A stretch of 12,939 nucleotides of DNA from JBFXAN01 sp050184225 (lineage in GTDB: Bacteria; Chloroflexota; Dehalococcoidia; CAUJGQ01), in contig JBFXAN010000182.1 of assembly GCA_050184225.1 (NCBI GenBank), positions 1 to 12,939 on the forward strand. Reading direction: 5' to 3'. Positions 12,869-12,939 of this stretch are shown one piece after another; the stretch's first letter is position 1; the number at the start of each line of letters is the position of its first letter. A program made the translations under genes and the position numbers. A model generated the notes under the pieces. The model saw nothing but the letters and a program-made list of their open reading frames with translations, did no database searches and was not told the DNA's origin.

Positions 12869-12939
12869 CTGGTCAGCCTGTGATACCAGCGTTGTCGTCG
12901 CAGCGGTCTGCCTGTTGCTCGGTTGGCATTGGCAGCCCA

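Noticed and set aside
1..12939. CRISPR array, tRNA, rRNA or transposase genes
   Set aside because: The repeats are palindromic and scattered, not regularly spaced; no tRNA-like cloverleaf, rRNA segment or transposase motif was recognised by eye.

Overview
This is a GC-rich bacterial chromosome segment carrying mostly core-metabolism genes with Shine-Dalgarno starts. The gene content (class II fructose-bisphosphatase, cmk-plsC-ispH block, DUF512 Fe-S protein) and the many short palindromic repeats between genes suggest a member of the Chloroflexota, perhaps the Thermomicrobia. That placement is inferred from familiarity, not from a search, and no rRNA or tRNA was found to confirm it.

Layout. 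1-215: an inverted pair of a 39-base palindromic repeat, then the glpX promoter and ribosome binding site. 216-1262: glpX (+). 1263-1403: tandem palindromes between convergent genes. 1404-5035 (-): two overlapping genes for a heterodimeric ABC exporter. 5036-5336: a divergent control region. On the minus strand it holds a TTGACA promoter, a 22-codon leader ORF with a very good Shine-Dalgarno, and an intrinsic terminator placed before the first ABC gene, which is the arrangement of a ribosome-mediated attenuator. 5337-6240 (+): a 99-residue protein of unknown function overlapping an MNT-fold nucleotidyltransferase, resembling a toxin-antitoxin type pair and visibly less GC-rich than its surroundings. 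6248-7744 (-): DUF512/PDZ radical-SAM-like Fe-S protein. 7745-7907: a perfect 30-bp-stem dispersed repeat. 7908-10249 (-): ispH, plsC and cmk, transcribed in the order cmk-plsC-ispH. 10381-10917 (+): a small Tat-exported protein. 10918-11137: hairpins and a third copy of the 39-base repeat. 11138-12850 (+): an M20 metallohydrolase and a hot-dog thioesterase-like protein. 12851-12939: the rest of a repeat and nothing else recognised.

How the genes work together. Cmk (CMP/dCMP kinase), PlsC (phosphatidic acid synthesis) and IspH (last step of the MEP isoprenoid pathway) form a housekeeping block in which cmk and plsC overlap by ATGA. The two ABC subunits also overlap by ATGA. They have complementary degenerate motifs, so together they should form one canonical and one degenerate ATP site, as in TM287/288, LmrCD and BmrCD. 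B. subtilis bmrCD is likewise preceded by a leader peptide and attenuator that responds to translation-inhibiting antibiotics. I consider this the most interesting system in the window.

A second theme is that dispersed palindromic repeats have become part of genes. One forms an in-frame 90-base insertion in an ABC linker. Others encode the C-terminal ends of an ABC subunit, PlsC and the thioesterase. Another abuts the start codon of the M20 gene. Separately, cmk has no ATG, GTG or TTG in frame ahead of its P-loop and appears to start at ATC behind a GGAGG.
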